Positions 1 through 10,582 are shown, counted from the stretch's first letter. The stretch is 64,000 bases of DNA from Pseudomonas sp. Irchel s3f7 (GCF_900187615.1 NZ_FYDO01000007.1:143530-207529); one strand, 5' to 3'. Notes: generated by a model from the letters alone, not told the origin. Made by a program: numbers and translations.

Positions 1-997
1 TGCGGTAACCCAAACGCTCGATCAGCGGGCGTGCCACCCACTTGGCAACCATCGCCGCCGCGGCGAGCGGCAACATGCTCATCCCGGCCTGGGACGGCGA
101 ATAACCCAATGCGACTTGCAGCAACAATGGCACCAGAAAAGGCAGGGCGCCACTGCCGAGGCGGGCGAACAGGTTACCGAGAATGCCCACGGCAAAGGTC
201 CGGGTCTTGAACAGCGACGGTGCGAACAGCGGGTTTTCGATATGCCCGGCACGCAGCCAGTACGCGGCGAGGCACGCCATGCCACCGAACAGCAACAACA
301 TCACCCGCAAGTGCGGCAGGTGCAGTTCACCCAGGCCTTCCATGGCGATGGTGATCAGAATCATCGCTGCGCCGAACAGCACAAATCCCAAGCTATCGAA
401 ACGCGTGCGTTCAGCGCCGCGCAGGTCAGGGATGAATTTCCACACGGCGTAGCAGCCGACCAACCCCACCGGCAGGTTGATCAGGAAGATCCAGTGCCAG
501 GTCAGGAATTGCACCATCCAGCCGCCCAGGGTCGGGCCGATCAACGGACCGAGCAGACCGGGAATAGTGATGAAGCCCATGATCCGCACCAGTTCCGAGC
601 GCGGGTACGCCCGCAGCACCACCAGCCGCCCGACCGGCAGCATCAAGGCACCGCCCAGGCCTTGAATCACTCGGGCGCCGATCAACTGAGTCAGTGTGGT
701 CGACAGTGCGCAGAGCAACGAGCCGAGGCTGAACAGCAAGATCGCGCTGAAGAAGATTTTCTTGGTGCCGAAGCGATCGGCAATCCAGCCCGACGCGGGG
801 ATCAACAAGGCGACGGTGAGCATGTAGGCGATGATCACGCCTTGCATGCGCAACGGGTCTTCCGCCAGATCCTGGGCCATGGCCGGCAGGGCGGTATTGA
901 GGATCGTCCCATCGAGGGACTGCATGAAGAAAGCAATGGCGACCACCCACGGTATCCAGCGGGCGGTCACGGCGTCGAGAGGCGGGCGGTTGGGCAT
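1..997 (-). CDS. MFS multidrug efflux transporter, DHA2 (EmrB/QacA) family, partial
   Basis: The gene runs off the left edge, so only the first 332 codons are present. The start at 997 (MPNRPPLDAV) has an AGAGG ribosome site just upstream. The protein opens with hydrophobic helices and carries the DHA2 motif LDGTILNTALPAM (residues 28-40). The MFS motif A, GWIADRFGTKK, follows the second helix (residues 70-80), and an antiporter motif C-like run, PGLLGPLIGPTLGG, lies near residue 150. The family exports drugs and other hydrophobic compounds in exchange for protons across the inner membrane. MdtD-like proteins are the closest group I can recall, but the substrate cannot be told from sequence. 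It is separated from the TldE-like gene by a REP pair and is not obviously part of the betaine cluster. Confidence 0.9.
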   Translation of the reverse strand, partial: MPNRPPLDAVTARWIPWVVAIAFFMQSLDGTILNTALPAMAQDLAEDPLRMQGVIIAYMLTVALLIPASGWIADRFGTKKIFFSAILLFSLGSLLCALSTTLTQLIGARVIQGLGGALMLPVGRLVVLRAYPRSELVRIMGFITIPGLLGPLIGPTLGGWMVQFLTWHWIFLINLPVGLVGCYAVWKFIPDLRGAERTRFDSLGFVLFGAAMILITIAMEGLGELHLPHLRVMLLLFGGMACLAAYWLRAGHIENPLFAPSLFKTRTFAVGILGNLFARLGSGALPFLVPLLLQVALGYSPSQAGMSMLPLAAAAMVAKWVARPLIERLGYR

Positions 998-1035
998 GGG
1001 ACCTCTTGTCAGGGAATATCAGCGTTTCACCGATA

Positions 1036-1129
1036 CTGTAGGAGCTGGCTTGCCGGCGATGAGGCGGTCAAATTCAACATAGTTGTCGGCTGAAAGACCG
1101 CGATCGCTGGCAAGCCAGCTCCTACAGGG
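1036..1129. repeat. REPIN (inverted REP pair)
   Basis: Two REP cores face each other. The left reads GTAGGAGCTGGCTTGCCGGC and the right is its near reverse complement, ending in CCAGCTCCTACAGG. It fills the gap between the MFS gene and the tldE-like stop. Confidence 0.9.
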
Positions 1130-1139
1130 TATTGCGGTG

Positions 1140-2477
1140 TTACAGGGTCAAGGTCAATCGGCTGACAAGGGCCCCCGGCAACAACGCAGAAGCTGTCGCC
1201 CGCTGGCTGTACGTACTGGCCGATAACAGCAACTCGCGCTCCTCTGTCAGCGCTTCCAGTTGCGAACCCAGCAGGCTGAACGCACTGTCATCAAACCGCA
1301 TGGTGCTCACCGGCGCCTGGATCTCGCCATTCTCGACCCAGAACGTCGCAAAGCGCGTCATGCCAGTCAGGCGTGCCGCCGGTTGATCCGAGAAGTTCAG
1401 GTACCACAGGTTGCTGATGTACAAGCCGGTGCCGAGTTGTTTGAGGATGTCCGCTTCAGGCAATGCCCCGGCCTGCATGTTCAACGCGCTCGGTGATTCG
1501 CCACCGTCGGCGCCATTGGCCGTGAGGCCATACTCAGCGGCACTGCGTGAACCGACCAGTTGCGCGCCTGCATTGCCCTCGACTATCAACTGAAGATCGC
1601 TGCGCGGATAGCCTTCCTCGGAAAACGCCGGGCTTAAGGAACCACTGACTTTTTCATCCAGCGAGACCAGCGGGCTGAAGCGTTGATCGCCGCCGTAGAG
1701 CTTCTGCAGCGGGCTGCTTTTGCTGGCAATCGACTGCGCTGAAAAACCGCCCCAGCAGAGCATGCCCATGATTTCTTCCAGCGCGGCCGGCGCGAGGTAG
1801 GCGCGGTACTGACCCGGTGCCAGGGTGCGCAATGGGCGACCCAGATATTCCAGTTGTTTACGTGCCTGCTGGAAGCGTTTGGCAAACCCTTCACTGCTCC
1901 AGTCGTGCCCGGCATAGCTCGCTTTTACTGCCTGGCCGTTTGCGTGGAACAGGCTGAAATCGAAATTGAAGCTGTTGGCCTGATGCCAACCGAACGCGCC
2001 TGAAGAACTGGCAAAACCACGACTGATGGGACCGGCCGCGTAAAAGCCGACCAGGTCCAGACCTTCGGCGGCCTGGGCAATCTCAGCGACCACCTGTTCT
2101 GTATCCGGCAGCGGATGCTCCTGCACATTCGTGCTCTGCCAGCCGTTATGGTTGAGCAGCAGGTACGGATCCTGAGGCAGCAGCGGCAGGGTTTCGCGCA
2201 GCTGTTGCACGCCTTCCAGCAGACGCTGAAGGTCAACTTCCGGGTCGCCCGCCAGCGTGATTTGCAGGTCGGCGTGGCGGCCATCGTTGATCAGTTTCAG
2301 GCCGATGTTCGCTTGCTGCACCTGTCCGGCCTGACGGACCTTGGCGTGGTTGAAGCGCACGAAGGCCGACGACTCGGCGGCGTAGCTGAGGGTGAATTGT
2401 TCCGGCTCTTGCAGCGCTTCGCGTAACCCGGCGACCAAAGTCTTGAAAGACTCGGCCTGAGCTTTCGATGTACTCAT
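1140..2477 (-). CDS. TldE/PmbA-like metalloprotease-family subunit
   Basis: This 445-residue protein belongs to the TldD/PmbA (modulator of DNA gyrase) family, in which TldD and TldE form a heterodimeric protease that processes peptides. It has no HExxxH motif, as expected for the non-catalytic TldE half, and it keeps the family beta-rich C-terminal part with conserved Gly-rich turns. Its ATG overlaps the TGA of the upstream TldD-like gene (TGATG), so the two are translationally coupled. Pseudomonas also has the canonical tldD and pmbA elsewhere. This adjacent, diverged pair is probably a paralogous set of unknown substrate, so no gene symbol is given. Confidence 0.85.
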   Translation of the reverse strand: MSTSKAQAESFKTLVAGLREALQEPEQFTLSYAAESSAFVRFNHAKVRQAGQVQQANIGLKLINDGRHADLQITLAGDPEVDLQRLLEGVQQLRETLPLLPQDPYLLLNHNGWQSTNVQEHPLPDTEQVVAEIAQAAEGLDLVGFYAAGPISRGFASSSGAFGWHQANSFNFDFSLFHANGQAVKASYAGHDWSSEGFAKRFQQARKQLEYLGRPLRTLAPGQYRAYLAPAALEEIMGMLCWGGFSAQSIASKSSPLQKLYGGDQRFSPLVSLDEKVSGSLSPAFSEEGYPRSDLQLIVEGNAGAQLVGSRSAAEYGLTANGADGGESPSALNMQAGALPEADILKQLGTGLYISNLWYLNFSDQPAARLTGMTRFATFWVENGEIQAPVSTMRFDDSAFSLLGSQLEALTEERELLLSASTYSQRATASALLPGALVSRLTLTL

Positions 2478-3919
2478 CAGGCATCTCCCCCAAACACATC
2501 AACGTTGCTGAACACGCATGCCGGCGAGGCATGGCCGACGCGAATCACCTGATTCGGTTCGCCCTTGCCGCAGTTCGGGGTGCCGAGCACCTTGAAGGTG
2601 TTGGCATCGCCGACGGCGCTGAGGCTCTTCCAGAACTGCGCGGAAATCGCCCGGTAATTCGGATTTTTCACCACGCCTTTGAGCTCGCCATTCTCGATCA
2701 ACTGGCCCCATTCACAGCCGAACTGGAATTTGTTGCGCGCATCATCGATGGACCACGAGCGGTTGGTGCTCATCAGAATGCCGTGTTCGATGTTGCCGAT
2801 CAGTTGTTCCAGCGGCTGATCGCCGGGCTCGATATTGAGGTTGGCCATGCGGTCGATCGGCGGACGGTTCCAGCCGCAGGCGCGGCTGTTGGCGACGCCA
2901 TCCATGCCGGCGCGGAACTGCGACAGCGCGCCGCCCAACGGGCGCAGCAACAGGCCTTCGCGGATCAGGAATTGTTTGCTCGCAGCGGTGCCGTCGTCGT
3001 CATGGCCGTAACTGGCGAGCTGTTCGGGGATGTCCGGGTCGAAGGTCACGTTGAGCAGTTTGGAACCGTATTGCAGGCTGCCGAAATCCTCGGCTTTGAC
3101 GAAGCTGGTGCCGGCGTAATTGCGCTCGTCGCCGAGGATGCGGTCCAGTTCCAGCGGATGGCCGATGGACTCGTGGATCTGCAACATCATCTGATCGGGC
3201 ATCAACAGCAGGTCGCGCGGACCTTGCGGGGTGTTGGGTGCGAGCAGCAATTGCAGTGCCTGATCGGCGACTTGCGCGCCGGCACCGATCAGGCCGCAAC
3301 GGCTGATGACATCGGCGCCGCCTTGCTGGCCGAAGTTCTCGCGGCCGAGGCTGCGAGTCTGGCTGTCGTTGCCGTCGTAGGCTGTGACGTCCAGGCCTGG
3401 GTAGACAAATCGTTGTGCCTGGCGCAGCTCGGCACCGGCGCTGTTCAAGTAGATCTGCTCGACGTGGGTGATGCCGACGCTGACCTGCCAGTTCACCAGG
3501 CGCTCGTCCTTGGGCACGGCGGCGGACTCGGCGCCGAGCAGTTGGTAGCAATCGCTCAGGGACGGAAAGGGCTGGTCGAGGTTCGGCGAGAAGTAGTCGG
3601 CGCGATCACTCGAAACAGCCTGGTCGCGCAGGTCCAGCAGGGCGTGGGGCTTGAGTCGGCGAGCTTGTTGTTCGGCTCGGCCCAGTGCCGCTTGCAGGCC
3701 TTGTTGTGACAGATCGTTGGTCGCGGCATAGGCTTCGACCCCATTGACCCGCACCGTCAGCATCGCCCCTTCGTCACGGCTCAGGCTCGGCGGTTCGGCG
3801 ACGTTCTTGCGCACCGACAGGTACTGGCCGGATTCGCGCACATAACGCAGGGAAAAGAACTCGGCCCCCGTGCGCAATGCAGCAAAACGCTGCTTGAGCT
3901 GGGGATGGAAATCGAACAT
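2477..3919 (-). CDS. TldD-like metalloprotease subunit
   Basis: This 480-residue TldD-family protein contains the zinc-protease signature HESIGH (residues 249-254), followed by PLELDRILGDERNYAG, which is the family's catalytic region. A strong AAGGAGG ribosome site precedes the ATG at 3919. It is the first gene of a two-gene operon with the TldE-like subunit. In known family members the active complex is a cytoplasmic peptidase acting on small modified peptides or unfolded peptides through a narrow cleft. The substrate here is unknown. The gap upstream to betA holds only a REP pair. Confidence 0.88.
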   Translation of the reverse strand: MFDFHPQLKQRFAALRTGAEFFSLRYVRESGQYLSVRKNVAEPPSLSRDEGAMLTVRVNGVEAYAATNDLSQQGLQAALGRAEQQARRLKPHALLDLRDQAVSSDRADYFSPNLDQPFPSLSDCYQLLGAESAAVPKDERLVNWQVSVGITHVEQIYLNSAGAELRQAQRFVYPGLDVTAYDGNDSQTRSLGRENFGQQGGADVISRCGLIGAGAQVADQALQLLLAPNTPQGPRDLLLMPDQMMLQIHESIGHPLELDRILGDERNYAGTSFVKAEDFGSLQYGSKLLNVTFDPDIPEQLASYGHDDDGTAASKQFLIREGLLLRPLGGALSQFRAGMDGVANSRACGWNRPPIDRMANLNIEPGDQPLEQLIGNIEHGILMSTNRSWSIDDARNKFQFGCEWGQLIENGELKGVVKNPNYRAISAQFWKSLSAVGDANTFKVLGTPNCGKGEPNQVIRVGHASPACVFSNVDVFGGDA

Positions 3920-4087
3920 TCGGGAACCTCCTTGGTATGGAGTGGCGGCGAAGCGGTGTAGCGAGGGGAGAGGTGAAACGATTGTGTGGCGCTAGATTAG
4001 GCCTGTGCGGGGGGAGGAGCAAGTTTGGAATGGGGTCGGGGTGGGTTGCTGAGTCTGGCGGCAAGATGTGTGCTGAATGGCTGGCCT

Positions 4088-4178
4088 CATCGCTGGCAAG
4101 CCAGCTCCCACAGTGACCAAGTTGGACGCAAATTTTGCGGCCGACATAAAACCTGTGGGAGCTGGCCTGCCAGCGATT
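4088..4178. repeat. REPIN (inverted REP pair)
   Basis: REP cores ATCGCTGGCAAGCCAGCTCC and GGAGCTGGCCTGCCAGCGAT in opposite orientation lie between the tldD-like start and the betA stop. The rest of this gap shows no other clear feature. Confidence 0.9.
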
Positions 4179-4200
4179 GGCCGTGACGCGGTATAGCGCC

Positions 4201-5901
4201 TTACGCGATCTGGGTCACTTCACGCATCGGCTTGCCCTTCACCGGCGCTTCACCCGCCACGTAGTAAGTGGCGGTGCTGCGCGGCAACGGTTTGCGGCCA
4301 CGGATCTTGTCGGCGATTTTCTCGGCCATCATGATCGTTGGGGCATTGAGGTTGCCGGTGGTGATGATCGGCATGATCGAGGCATCGACCACGCGCAGGC
4401 CTTGCATGCCGTGCACGCGACCTTCGCCATCGACCACGGCCATGTCGTCGGTGCCCATCTTGCACGAGCAGGACGGATGGAACGCGGTTTCGGCGTGCTC
4501 GCGGATGAACTTGTCCAGTTGCTCGTCGGTTTGCACTTCGATGCCCGGGCTGATCTCGCGACCGCGGAAGGCATCCAGTGCCGGCTGCTGCATGATTTCA
4601 CGGGTCAGGCGGATGCCGTCGCGGAATTCCTGCCAGTCCTGCTCGGTAGCCATGTAGTTGAACAGGATGCTCGGGTGCTGGCGCGGGTCCTTGGACTTGG
4701 CCTGGATGCGCCCGCGGCTTGGCGAACGCATGGAACCCATGTGCGCCTGGAAGCCGTGCTCTTTCACACCGTTGCTGCCGTTGTAGTTAATCGCGACCGG
4801 CAGGAAGTGGTACTGGATGTTCGGCCATTCGAATTCTTTGCGGGTACGGATGAAACCGCCGGCTTCGAACTGGTTGCTGGCGCCGATGCCGGTGCCGTTG
4901 AACAGCCACTCGGCACCGATGGCCGGCTGGTTGTACCAGAGCAGCGACGGGTACAGCGAAACCGGTTGGGTGCACGCGTATTGCAGGTACAACTCAAGGT
5001 GATCCTGCAGGTTTTCACCGACGCCGGGCAGGTCGTGGACCACCGGAATGTCGAGCTTGTTCAGCAGTTCGGCCGGGCCGACGCCGGAGCGTTGCAGGAT
5101 CTGCGGCGAAGCGATGGCGCCGGAGCACAGCAGCACTTCCTTGCGCGCTTTGACTTCAACGCGCTCTTCAGCGTCGCCGACCAGGTAACGCACGCCGACC
5201 GCACGCTTGCCGTCGAACAGGATCTTGTCGGTCAGGGCGTGGGTGACGATGGTCAGGGTCGAACGTTTCTTGGCGACGTCCAGGTAACCACGGGCGGTGG
5301 AAGCACGACGACCTTTCGGTGTCACGGTGCGGTCCATCGGGCCGAAGCCTTCCTGCTGGTAGCCGTTCAAGTCTTCGGTGCGCGGGTAACCGGCCTGCAC
5401 GCCGGCTTCAACCATGGCGTGGAACAGTGGGTTGTTGCCGGCCTTCGGCGTGGTCACGCTGACCGGGCCGTCACCACCGTGGTAGTCGTTCGGGCCGATA
5501 TCGCGGGTTTCTGCCTTGCGGAAATACGGCAGGCAATCGAGGTAGGTCCAGTCTTCCAGGCCTGGCAGTTTCGCCCAGCCGTCGTAGTCCATCGCGTTGC
5601 CGCGGATGTAGCACATGCCGTTGATCAGCGAAGAACCACCCAGGCCCTTGCCGCGACCACATTCCATGCGACGACCGTCCATGTGTGGCTCGGCATCGGT
5701 TTCGTAGGCCCAGTTGTAGCGGCGGCCTTGCAGCGGGAACGCCAGTGCCGCAGGCATTTGCGTGCGGAAGTCGAAACGGTAGTCCGGGCCGCCCGCTTCG
5801 AGCAGCAGGACGGTGACGCCTGCGTCTTCAGTCAGACGGGTCGCCAGGGTGTTACCGGCCGAGCCGGCACCGATGATGATGTAATCGAATACTTGGGACA
5901 T
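4201..5901 (-). CDS. betA: choline dehydrogenase BetA
   Basis: FAD-dependent GMC oxidoreductase that oxidises choline to betaine aldehyde, and can carry it on to glycine betaine, at the inner membrane. The N-terminus has the dinucleotide-binding motif IIIGAGSAG (residues 8-16), followed by the GMC signature [15 protein letters not shown]. The C-terminus has [12 protein letters not shown] with the conserved active-site His region. I place the start at 5901 (MSQVFDY), giving the usual 566 residues. An AGAGGG ribosome site sits 8 nt before it, whereas an upstream in-frame GTG at 5910 would overlap that site. It is the last gene of betIBA, and a REPIN separates it from betB. A BetI-controlled operon is expected. 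Confidence 0.97.
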   Translation of the reverse strand: MSQVFDYIIIGAGSAGNTLATRLTEDAGVTVLLLEAGGPDYRFDFRTQMPAALAFPLQGRRYNWAYETDAEPHMDGRRMECGRGKGLGGSSLINGMCYIRGNAMDYDGWAKLPGLEDWTYLDCLPYFRKAETRDIGPNDYHGGDGPVSVTTPKAGNNPLFHAMVEAGVQAGYPRTEDLNGYQQEGFGPMDRTVTPKGRRASTARGYLDVAKKRSTLTIVTHALTDKILFDGKRAVGVRYLVGDAEERVEVKARKEVLLCSGAIASPQILQRSGVGPAELLNKLDIPVVHDLPGVGENLQDHLELYLQYACTQPVSLYPSLLWYNQPAIGAEWLFNGTGIGASNQFEAGGFIRTRKEFEWPNIQYHFLPVAINYNGSNGVKEHGFQAHMGSMRSPSRGRIQAKSKDPRQHPSILFNYMATEQDWQEFRDGIRLTREIMQQPALDAFRGREISPGIEVQTDEQLDKFIREHAETAFHPSCSCKMGTDDMAVVDGEGRVHGMQGLRVVDASIMPIITTGNLNAPTIMMAEKIADKIRGRKPLPRSTATYYVAGEAPVKGKPMREVTQIA

Positions 5902-5952
5902 TGAGTGCACCCTCTTTGAAGTTGGTCAGGTCTTGGCGAGTGCTGCGCACTC

Positions 5953-6042
5953 GATCGCCAGCAAGCCGGCTCCTACAGAAGTGCGGGGCGCCGTGACTGT
6001 TGTGCACGACGCCAACCCTGTAGGAGCCGGCTTGCTGGCGAT
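5953..6042. repeat. REPIN inside the bet operon
   Basis: Inverted REP cores (GCCAGCAAGCCGGCTCCTAC and its complement) occupy the betB-betA intercistronic gap. Confidence 0.9.
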
Positions 6043-6072
6043 AGCGGGCTCCCGGGAGAAGCAGAGGCTGCC

Positions 6073-7545
6073 TTAGAACACCGAGACGTAATCGCCCAGC
6101 TCAACCTGTACCGATTTGATGCGGGTGAAGTTGTTCAGCGAGCTGATCCCGTTCTCACGGCCCACACCCGACTGCTTGTAGCCGCCCACCGGCATCTTCG
6201 CGTCGGACTCGCCCCAGGCGTTGATCCAGCAGATACCGGCTTCCAGTTGATGAATCACGCGGTGGGCGCGGTTCAGGTCCTTGGTGACGATACCGGCGGC
6301 CAGGCCGAAGTCGGTGTCGTTGGCGCGACGGATCACTTCTTCTTCAGTTTCGTAGGTGAGGATCGCCATCACCGGGCCGAAGATTTCTTCGCGAACGATG
6401 GTCATGTCGTCGGTACAGTCGGTGAACACGGTAGGTGCCACGAACGCGCCTTTGGCGAATTCACCGTCGGTCAGACGCTCGCCGCCGCACAGAACACGGG
6501 CGCCTTCTTCCTTACCTTTGGCGATGTAACCCAACACGCTTTCCATGTGGGCGAAGCTGACCAGCGGGCCGAAGTTGGTGTTTTCGTCTTCCGGGTTGCC
6601 GACGCGGATGCGCGCAACACGCTCAACGATCTTGGCTTCGAACGCAGCTTTCAGGTGAGCCGGTACGAACACGCGAGTGCCGTTGGTGCAGACCTGACCG
6701 GAGCTGTAGAAGTTGGCCATCATCGCGGTATCGGCGGCGCGGTCGAGATCGGCGTCGTCGCAGATGATCAGCGGCGATTTGCCGCCCAGTTCCATGGTCA
6801 CGTCTTTGAGCGACGAGGCCGAAGCGCTGGCCATGACTTTCTTGCCGGTGTCGGTGCCGCCGGTGAAGGAAATTTTTTCGATGCGCGGGTGCTCGGTCAG
6901 CCAGGTGCCGACTTCACGGCCGCTGCCGGTCAGGACGTTGAACACGCCGTCCGGCAGGCCGGCTTCGGTGTAGATCTCGGCCAGTTTCAGAGTGGTCAGC
7001 GAGGTGACTTCGCTTGGCTTGAAGATCATCGCGTTACCGGCCGCCAGGGCAGGGGCGGATTTCCACAGCGCGATCTGGATCGGGTAGTTCCACGCGCCGA
7101 TACCGGCCACGACGCCCAGCGGCTCGCGACGGGTGTAGACGAACGAGGTGGTGCGCAGCGGGATCTGCTCGCCTTCGATGGCCGGAACCAGGCCTGCGTA
7201 GTATTCCAGCACGTCAGCGCCGGTGACGATGTCGACATACTTGGTTTCGGAGAACGACTTGCCGGTGTCCAGGGTTTCCAGGGCGGCCAGTTCATCGTTG
7301 CGCTCGCGCAGGATGTCGACGGCACGACGCAGGATGCGCGAACGCTCCATGGCGGTCATGGCGGCCCAGATCTTCTGGCCCTTTTCGGCGCTGACGACGG
7401 CGCGTTCGACGTCATCGAAGGTCGCACGTTGCACTTTTGCGAGGACTTCTCCGTTAGCCGGGTTGATGGCTTCGAAAGTGGCGTCGCTGCTGGCGTCGCT
7501 GTACGCGCCATCGATGTAGAGTTTTTGCAGTTCGAAACGGGCCAT
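6073..7545 (-). CDS. betB: betaine aldehyde dehydrogenase BetB
   Basis: NAD(P)-dependent aldehyde dehydrogenase that converts betaine aldehyde to glycine betaine in the cytoplasm. It has the ALDH features [10 protein letters not shown] (general-base Glu), [13 protein letters not shown] (catalytic Cys) and a C-terminal [10 protein letters not shown]. The start at 7545 ([13 protein letters not shown]) gives the family's 490 residues and has a GAGGAC ribosome site. A longer reading from 7584 adds 13 residues without a site. It lies between betI and betA on the same strand. Confidence 0.97.
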   Translation of the reverse strand: MARFELQKLYIDGAYSDASSDATFEAINPANGEVLAKVQRATFDDVERAVVSAEKGQKIWAAMTAMERSRILRRAVDILRERNDELAALETLDTGKSFSETKYVDIVTGADVLEYYAGLVPAIEGEQIPLRTTSFVYTRREPLGVVAGIGAWNYPIQIALWKSAPALAAGNAMIFKPSEVTSLTTLKLAEIYTEAGLPDGVFNVLTGSGREVGTWLTEHPRIEKISFTGGTDTGKKVMASASASSLKDVTMELGGKSPLIICDDADLDRAADTAMMANFYSSGQVCTNGTRVFVPAHLKAAFEAKIVERVARIRVGNPEDENTNFGPLVSFAHMESVLGYIAKGKEEGARVLCGGERLTDGEFAKGAFVAPTVFTDCTDDMTIVREEIFGPVMAILTYETEEEVIRRANDTDFGLAAGIVTKDLNRAHRVIHQLEAGICWINAWGESDAKMPVGGYKQSGVGRENGISSLNNFTRIKSVQVELGDYVSVF

Positions 7546-7651
7546 AAAGTCCTCGCAAGAGCATAAGTGGTTGGCGTTAACCACCGGGCGCGCCGTGAAG
7601 CCTGGGTGCGCTGATCAGTGGCGGTTCAGGGGTTGAGCGTTTATGTGTGCT

Positions 7652-8245
7652 CTAACTCACCCGCTTGGCCAATTGGATATCCATGTATTCGTAAGCGATC
7701 TGTTGCGCCTGCTCGGTGTCGAAAGCGTCTCCCGACAGCGCGCCGCGCAACCACAAACCGTCAATCAACGCTGCCAGGCCTCGGGCGGCACTGCGCGCAT
7801 CATTGAGCGGCAGTACACGGCGGAACTGGCAGCACAGGTTGGAATACAGACGGTGATCGTTGATCCGCTGCAACCTGTGCAAAGACGGCTGGTGCATGCT
7901 GGTGGCCCAAAAGGCCAGCCAGGTTTTCATTGCCGGGCCGTTGACCTGGCTGGCGTCGAAGTTGCCTTCGATGATCACCTGCAGATGCGCCCGCGGGCTG
8001 TCATCTGTCAGCGCCTGTCGGCGCGCGGTGACGTTCTCGCTCAGGACAGTCATCAGGTACCCCATGGTGGCGGCGATCAGGCCATTCTTGTCCTGAAAGT
8101 AGTGACTGATGATGCCATTCGAGACACCGGCCAAACGGGCGATCAGCGCAATGCTGGCGTCCCCCATTCCGACCTGGTCGACCGCCAGCAACGTGGCTTC
8201 GATCAATTGTTGGCGACGGATGGGTTGCATACCGACCTTGGGCAT
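7652..8245 (-). CDS. betI: choline-responsive repressor BetI (TetR family)
   Basis: This TetR-type regulator of 197 residues starts [19 protein letters not shown], the family's characteristic N-terminus. The N-terminal helix-turn-helix spans about residues 28-47 ([21 protein letters not shown]). The remainder is the ligand-sensing domain, which in known BetI proteins binds choline and releases DNA. An AAGGAG site 9 nt upstream supports 8245. The longer start at 8254 would overlap that site. It is the promoter-proximal gene of betIBA and diverges from betT. A perfect palindrome at 8316-8335 between them is the likely operator. Confidence 0.96.
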   Translation of the reverse strand: MPKVGMQPIRRQQLIEATLLAVDQVGMGDASIALIARLAGVSNGIISHYFQDKNGLIAATMGYLMTVLSENVTARRQALTDDSPRAHLQVIIEGNFDASQVNGPAMKTWLAFWATSMHQPSLHRLQRINDHRLYSNLCCQFRRVLPLNDARSAARGLAALIDGLWLRGALSGDAFDTEQAQQIAYEYMDIQLAKRVS

Positions 8246-8315
8246 CTTGCACATCTCCTTAGGCCTTCCGGCAGACGTGGAACGTCTATCGGCTTGTGGG
8301 CCAGTCTATTTTGTT

Positions 8316-8335
8316 TTGATTGAACGTTCAATCAA
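8316..8335. promoter_or_regulatory. BetI operator palindrome
   Basis: TTGATTGAACGTTCAATCAA is a perfect 20-bp palindrome in the 324-bp region between divergent betI and betT, about 70 bp upstream of the betI start. Its core resembles the BetI sites described in enterics and pseudomonads. The rest of the region (to 8569) shows only a weak CCGA-N4-TCGG repeat near 8511. Confidence 0.85.
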
Positions 8336-8569
8336 CAAAGAATAAGATCTGCGACAAATCGTCGCTGCCTACAGATTTTTTCCTACAGGTAGCGGCGGAA
8401 AAATCGACTTCCGAAACTGCTCGAAACCTATGCGCTGCGGCGCTTCAGGGCTTCGGGCTTTTTTCGGGCTGTCTTTATATCACCCGTCGGTCGGCTGCCC
8501 ACTAACCGATTAGTCGGGTAACACGTTTGTCTTGCGTTCTTCTCTCGCACTGCCTGGAGCATCTGTGCC

Positions 8570-10567
8570 ATGAGTTCTGCCTCGCTAATAAAGACCCCAC
8601 CGGAGAAGGTGACGGTCAACGGTTGGGTGTTCTACACCTCTACCGCGTTGATTCTATTGTTGACCGCCATTCTGATCATCGCCCCGCAAGAGGCCGGCAG
8701 ACTGCTCGGTATGGCGCAAGCCTGGTTGTCCCGCAGCTTCGGCTGGTACTACATGGTGGTGATTGCCGCCTACCTGATTTTTGTCATCGGCCTGGCGTTT
8801 TCGTCCTACGGCAAACTGAAACTGGGCAGCAAGGACGACACCCCGGACTTCAGCTACGGCGCCTGGGCGGGGATGCTGTTCTCGTCGGGTATCGGCATTT
8901 CGTTGCTGTACTTCGGCGCGTCCGAACCGCTGGATCACTACTTCAATCCGCCGGAAGGCGTCTCCGGCAGCAACCTCGCGGCACGTCAGGCGGTGCAACT
9001 GACGTTCCTGCATTGGGGCCTGCATGGCTGGGCGATCTACGCGTTGGTCGGTCTGGCGGTGGCGTACTTTGCCTATCGGCATAACCAGCCGCTGGCGTTG
9101 CGGTCGGCGTTGTATCCGCTGGTGGGCGAGCGCTGGGTCAAAGGCGCAGCCGGGCATGCGGTGGACGGCTTCGGCATGTTCGTGACCCTGTTGGGTCTGG
9201 TGACGAACCTGGGGATTGGTTCGCTGCAAGTGTCTTCCGGGTTGGAAAACCTGTTCGGCATGGAGCACAGCAACACCAACCTGCTGATCGTGATCATCGT
9301 GATGAGCACCGTGGCGACCATCGCCGCCGTGTCCGGTGTGGAAAACGGTATCCGCCGTCTGTCCAACCTGAACATCGTACTGTTCAGCGGCCTGCTGATT
9401 TTCGTGCTGTTGTTCGGCCCGACTCTGCACCTGCTCAACGGCTTTGTGCAAAACGTTGGTGACTACCTGAACGGCGTGGTGCTGAAGACGTTCGACCTCT
9501 ATGTGTACGAAGGCGATAGCGAGAAGTCCGACCGCTGGTTGGGCCTGTGGACCCTGTTCTATTGGGCCTGGTGGATTTCCTGGGCGCCATTCGTAGGCAT
9601 GTTCATCGCGCGTATTTCCCGTGGTCGCACGGTGCGTGAACTGGTGGCGGGCGTGTTGCTGATTCCGCTGGGTTTCACCCTGGCGTGGTTGTCGATCTTC
9701 GGTAACTCGGCCCTGGACCTGGTGATGAACCATGGGGCGGTGGAGCTCGGGAAGACAGCGCTGGAGCAGCCGTCCATGGCGATCTACCAGTTGCTTGAGC
9801 ATTACCCTGCATCGAAGGTGGTGATCGGCGTGTCGATCTTTGTCGGTTTCGTGCTGTTCCTGACCCCGGCGGACTCCGGTGCGGTGATGATGGCGAATCT
9901 GTCGTGCAAGGGCGGCAACGTCGACGAAGACGCCCCGCACTGGCTGCGGATTTTCTGGTCGGCGGTGATCACCCTGGTGACCATCGGCCTGCTGTTCGCC
10001 GGTAACTTCGAAGCCATGCAAACCATGGTGGTGCTGGCGGGTCTGCCGTTCTCGGTGGTGCTGGTGTGCTTCATGTTCGGCTTGCACAAGGCCATGCGCC
10101 AGGACGTGCAGATCGAACAGGAGCAAGCGCAGTTGGCGGAACGTGGCCGTCGTGGTTTCAGCGAGCGTTTGACTCAACTGGACCTGCAACCGAGCCAATC
10201 GGTAGTGCAGCGTTTCATGGACAAGCAGGTGAGCCCGGCGCTTGAAGATGCGACGGCGCAGATGCGTGCGCAAGGTCTGGAAGTGCAGACGTTGCTCGGC
10301 AAGTCCAAGCGTTGCATGGGCGTGCGCGTGGAGATGGAAGAGGGCAACCCTTTCGTCTACGAAGTGAGCCTGGATGGCTACCTGGCCACGCCGACCGAGT
10401 CGGTGCAGTCCGACGAGGCGCGACAGCGCTTCTATCGCGCCGAGGTGTACCTGCACAACGGCAGCCAGGACTACGACCTGATGGGCTTCACTCAGGATCA
10501 GATCACACGTGACGTGCTCGATCAGTTTGAAAGCCATCGCCAGCTCCTTGGCCGGGTTTATAGCTGA
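8570..10567 (+). CDS. betT: choline transporter BetT (BCCT family)
   Basis: Secondary transporter of 665 residues with about twelve hydrophobic helices. The BCCT hallmark tryptophan-rich segment FYWAWWISWAPFVGMFIARISRGRTVRE lies around residues 326-353. The long hydrophilic C-terminal tail (from about residue 505) is typical of the BetT branch and is used for osmosensing in related proteins. It would import choline with protons or sodium. A GGAG site lies 10 nt before the ATG. It diverges from betIBA across the BetI operator, so choline induction is expected. From remembered synteny this is the betT1 position. Confidence 0.94.
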   Translation: MSSASLIKTPPEKVTVNGWVFYTSTALILLLTAILIIAPQEAGRLLGMAQAWLSRSFGWYYMVVIAAYLIFVIGLAFSSYGKLKLGSKDDTPDFSYGAWAGMLFSSGIGISLLYFGASEPLDHYFNPPEGVSGSNLAARQAVQLTFLHWGLHGWAIYALVGLAVAYFAYRHNQPLALRSALYPLVGERWVKGAAGHAVDGFGMFVTLLGLVTNLGIGSLQVSSGLENLFGMEHSNTNLLIVIIVMSTVATIAAVSGVENGIRRLSNLNIVLFSGLLIFVLLFGPTLHLLNGFVQNVGDYLNGVVLKTFDLYVYEGDSEKSDRWLGLWTLFYWAWWISWAPFVGMFIARISRGRTVRELVAGVLLIPLGFTLAWLSIFGNSALDLVMNHGAVELGKTALEQPSMAIYQLLEHYPASKVVIGVSIFVGFVLFLTPADSGAVMMANLSCKGGNVDEDAPHWLRIFWSAVITLVTIGLLFAGNFEAMQTMVVLAGLPFSVVLVCFMFGLHKAMRQDVQIEQEQAQLAERGRRGFSERLTQLDLQPSQSVVQRFMDKQVSPALEDATAQMRAQGLEVQTLLGKSKRCMGVRVEMEEGNPFVYEVSLDGYLATPTESVQSDEARQRFYRAEVYLHNGSQDYDLMGFTQDQITRDVLDQFESHRQLLGRVYS

Positions 10568-10582
10568 GTTGTGAGTAGCGCC

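Noticed and set aside
426..950. 174-codon minus-strand frame in the MFS gene
   Set aside because: Out of frame with the clear MFS reading from 997 and without transporter motifs.
4177..5904. Long plus-strand open frame opposite betA (575 codons)
   Set aside because: It is antisense to a highly conserved enzyme and rich in His, Val and Gln as expected from the complement of a GC-rich gene. It has no domain and no ribosome site.
8508..8522. CCGATTAGTCGG as a second BetI site
   Set aside because: Only the outer four bases of each arm pair and it does not resemble the BetI palindrome.
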